From: HKCCE3408 sp039183205
GTDB taxonomy: Bacteria; Pseudomonadota; Alphaproteobacteria; Rhodobacterales; Rhodobacteraceae
NCBI GenBank assembly: GCA_039183205.1
Contig: JBCDBR010000006.1
Coordinates: 62,001-126,000 of the forward strand
Direction: 5' to 3'
Length of the DNA: 64,000 nucleotides
Shown here: piece after piece, positions 62,426-64,000 of the stretch
How positions within the stretch are numbered: position 1 is the first letter of the stretch
Layout of the letters: each line of letters begins with the position of its first letter
Position numbers and translations under genes: made by a program
The notes under the pieces: generated by a model
Told to the model about the DNA's origin: nothing
What the model saw: the letters and a program-made list of their open reading frames with translations, nothing else
Database searches by the model: none

Positions 62426-63403
62426 GTGACACTTCCTGCCATCTTACAGAACCTGCGCCTGCCCTTAATCGGCGCCCCCCTGTTCATCATCTCTCGACCC
62501 GAGCTTGTAATTGCTCAATGCAAAGCGGGAATCGTTGGAACGTTCCCTGCGCTCAATGCCCGTGAAAAGGATGGCGAAAGCCTAGAAGCTTGGATCATTC
62601 ACATCAAAGAAGAACTCGATCGTCACAATCAAAAGAACCCCGACACGCCCGCGGCGCCATTTGGCATCAACCAGATTGTTCATAAGTCAAACGCCCGTCT
62701 GGATTCCGACGTGGAGATTGCTGCCCGTCTAGAAGTTCCGATTTGGATCACGTCGCTTGGCGCACGGGCCGACGTTTATGAGGCCGCACATTCCGGCAAT
62801 GGCATTGTGCTGCATGACGTGATCAACAATTGGTTTGCGAATAAAGCGATATCGAAAGGTGCAGACGGACTTGTGGCCGTCGCGGCCGGCGCAGGGGGCC
62901 ACGCTGGTGCGCTTTCCCCTTTGGCGTTGATCCAAGAAATTCGGGCTTGGTTCGATGGGCCGCTTTATCTGTCCGGAGCCATTGCGCGAGGAGACTCGAT
63001 CCTCGCGGCGCTCGCCATGGGCGCGGATGGCGGCTATGCCGGGTCCGCTTTCATCGCAACCCAAGAGGCCCATGCGGTCCCCAAATACAAACAGATGATC
63101 GCGGATTGCTCGGCCGATGACATTGTCTATTCGAACCTCTTCACCGGCGTGCACGGCAACTACTTGAAGCCCTCTATCGCTGCCGCCGGACTCGATCCGA
63201 ATAATCTCGAACGCTCGGATCCGACAAAGATGAACTTCGCCGAGGATCGACAAAAGCCCAAAAGTTGGAAGGAAATTTGGGGTTCGGGTCAGGGCATCGG
63301 CGCAATCGACAAGGTCATGACCACGGCCGAGCTTGTCGGGGTTTTTTGTGAGCAATTTGAAATGGCTAAGAACCGACTCGCGGTTGAACTGGCACGGTAC
63401 TGA
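62426..63403 (+). CDS. Nitronate monooxygenase (2-nitropropane dioxygenase) family flavoprotein
   Basis: A 325-residue TIM-barrel FMN protein starting at GTG 62426 with AAGGAG upstream. Motifs: PLIGAPLFIIS, GIVGTFPALNA, GAGGHAGALSPLALI (the glycine-His segment with the general-base His) and GADGGYAGSAFIATQEA. Many homologues in acyl-CoA or sterol clusters have no proven nitronate substrate; some act as enoyl reductases. It lies 17 bases after the racemase gene and is presumably part of the same operon. Confidence 0.9.
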   Translation: MTLPAILQNLRLPLIGAPLFIISRPELVIAQCKAGIVGTFPALNAREKDGESLEAWIIHIKEELDRHNQKNPDTPAAPFGINQIVHKSNARLDSDVEIAARLEVPIWITSLGARADVYEAAHSGNGIVLHDVINNWFANKAISKGADGLVAVAAGAGGHAGALSPLALIQEIRAWFDGPLYLSGAIARGDSILAALAMGADGGYAGSAFIATQEAHAVPKYKQMIADCSADDIVYSNLFTGVHGNYLKPSIAAAGLDPNNLERSDPTKMNFAEDRQKPKSWKEIWGSGQGIGAIDKVMTTAELVGVFCEQFEMAKNRLAVELARY

Positions 63404-63438
63404 AGGATATCACACCGTTCATATATTTATAAGTTGCT

Positions 63439-63461
63439 TGCTAATCATTCATACGCTATCT
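63439..63461. promoter_or_regulatory. Recurring operator-like site, TRAP promoter
   Basis: TGCTAATCA, seven bases, GCTATCT: 19 of 23 bases identical to the site on the other strand at 53747-53769. It is preceded by GCTTGC at 63436-63441, and lies 45 bases before the TRAP binding-protein start. Confidence 0.55.
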
Positions 63462-63506
63462 TTAATTCAGGTCTGCTGCTTAGCGGATTACCCAAGGGAG
63501 GAAAGA

Positions 63507-64000
63507 TATGAAACGTTTGCTCAGCGTAGCCGCGCTCGCGACTTCTATTTCGGCAATCGCCATGGGCGCTCAAGCTCAAATGGTGCTTATCGCGAACGAC
63601 CCAGGACCAAACCGCGGTGTCCGCGCAGATGCGGTAAATTACTTCAGTGATCTGCTTGCAACCGCAACCGACGGCGCAGTTTCGGTGGAAAACAATTGGG
63701 GCGGCGCCCTCTTTAGAACGACAGCGGCGGTGGATTCGATTGGCATCGGCGTGGCGGATATGGGCGTTGTGGTTGGCCCCTACGCGCAATCGGAGTTGCC
63801 TGAGCTGAACATCGGTGGGCAACCGATGCCGCCGGCAGGCCCTTGGGTGATGATGAAAGCAATGGACGACTTGTTCGCAAACAACGTCCAAATACAGGAA
63901 CGTATGGCCGAAAGGGGCCTTGTATATCTGAACGCCTACAGCCTGCCGCCAAGCCTTTTCGCCTGCAACGCGGACCTGGTGCGGACGACGGACGACGTTG
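63507..64000 (+). CDS. TRAP-type (DctP) substrate-binding protein, 3' end outside the window
   Basis: The gene starts at ATG 63507 with GGGAGGA eight bases upstream and runs through the window end without a stop (164 codons visible). The first 23 residues are a Sec signal (MKRLLSVAALATSISAIAMG, then AQAQ). The mature part contains VNYFSDLLATATDG, VENNWGGALF and VGVADMG-like stretches (IGVADMGVVVGPYAQSEL), as in DctP-type TRAP binders, which capture organic acids in the periplasm. Its promoter carries the cluster motif, so it probably imports the acid the cluster degrades. The membrane subunits should follow outside. Confidence 0.85.

Noticed and set aside
1..64000. tRNA, rRNA, CRISPR array, insertion sequence, prophage or integrase genes
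   Set aside because: I found no cloverleaf with a conserved T-arm, no spaced direct repeats, no transposase or integrase motifs and no terminal inverted repeats by reading; a tRNAscan or CRISPR search would settle it.

Overview
The window (about 60% G+C, tightly packed, many ATGA-type start/stop overlaps, RpiR/LacI/Lrp/SoxR/LysR regulators, BCCT, TRAP and sugar/peptide ABC uptake systems) looks like the chromosome of an alphaproteobacterium. The gene content fits a marine or soil Rhodobacterales-type heterotroph; this assignment is inferred from gene content, not from a marker gene. I see no rRNA, tRNA, CRISPR array, IS element or prophage.

Layout. (1) 1-1214: the last residues of a DUF1800 protein followed by a Tat-exported DUF1501 protein. 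(2) 1310-8587: a LacI-controlled operon: regulator, sugar-type binding protein, two unusual ABC permeases (one with a DUF11-like extracytoplasmic insertion, one with about four extra N-terminal membrane segments), a cytosolic MGH1/GH63-like glycosidase and the MalK/UgpC-type ATPase. (3) 8760-12435: a TauE-type exporter, a GT-C glycosyltransferase-like membrane protein and a histidine-rich membrane protein of unknown function. (4) 12734-23574: a divergent quaternary-amine (betaine) catabolic cluster around an RpiR regulator. One arm has a Rieske oxygenase, a ruined aldehyde dehydrogenase, a BCCT carrier, an AhpD/CMD protein and a class IV aminotransferase. The other has a dimethylglycine-dehydrogenase-like flavoprotein, an HpbD-like enolase-superfamily enzyme and a class III aminotransferase. 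(5) 23628-32806: a DUF3179 protein, a SoxR/MFS pair with a textbook SoxR box, a glutathionyl-hydroquinone reductase, two LysR regulators, two EamA transporters and an Lrp regulator. (6) 32888-44539: a nine-gene peptidoglycan-recycling operon plus its divergent MurR-type regulator: MurQ, a complete Dpp/Opp-like ABC importer, a serine hydrolase, AnmK, a SIS deaminase and NagA. (7) 44640-64000: a large acyl-CoA catabolic cluster: two ALDHs, ADH, a Tat GMC oxidoreductase, two MaoC hydratases, DUF35 plus thiolase/aldolase, crotonase, two acyl-CoA ligases, acyl-CoA dehydrogenase, SDR, alpha-methylacyl-CoA racemase, nitronate-monooxygenase-like protein, two MarR regulators and the start of a TRAP binding protein.

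How it works together. Cluster 6 can turn anhydro-MurNAc (AnmK), via MurNAc-6P (MurQ), GlcNAc-6P (NagA) and GlcN-6P (SIS deaminase), into Fru-6P, and carries its own peptide importer in the same operon, suggesting muropeptide import by ABC transporter. Cluster 7 is tied together by a recurring sequence (TAATTCGCTTGC and relatives) found in five of its intergenic regions, which I infer to be the operator of one of its MarR proteins; its enzymes suggest oxidation of an alcohol or aldehyde to an acid, CoA activation, beta-oxidation of a methyl-branched chain, and thiolytic or retro-aldol cleavage. Cluster 4 probably demethylates and epimerises a betaine; its Rieske reductase partner is not in the window.
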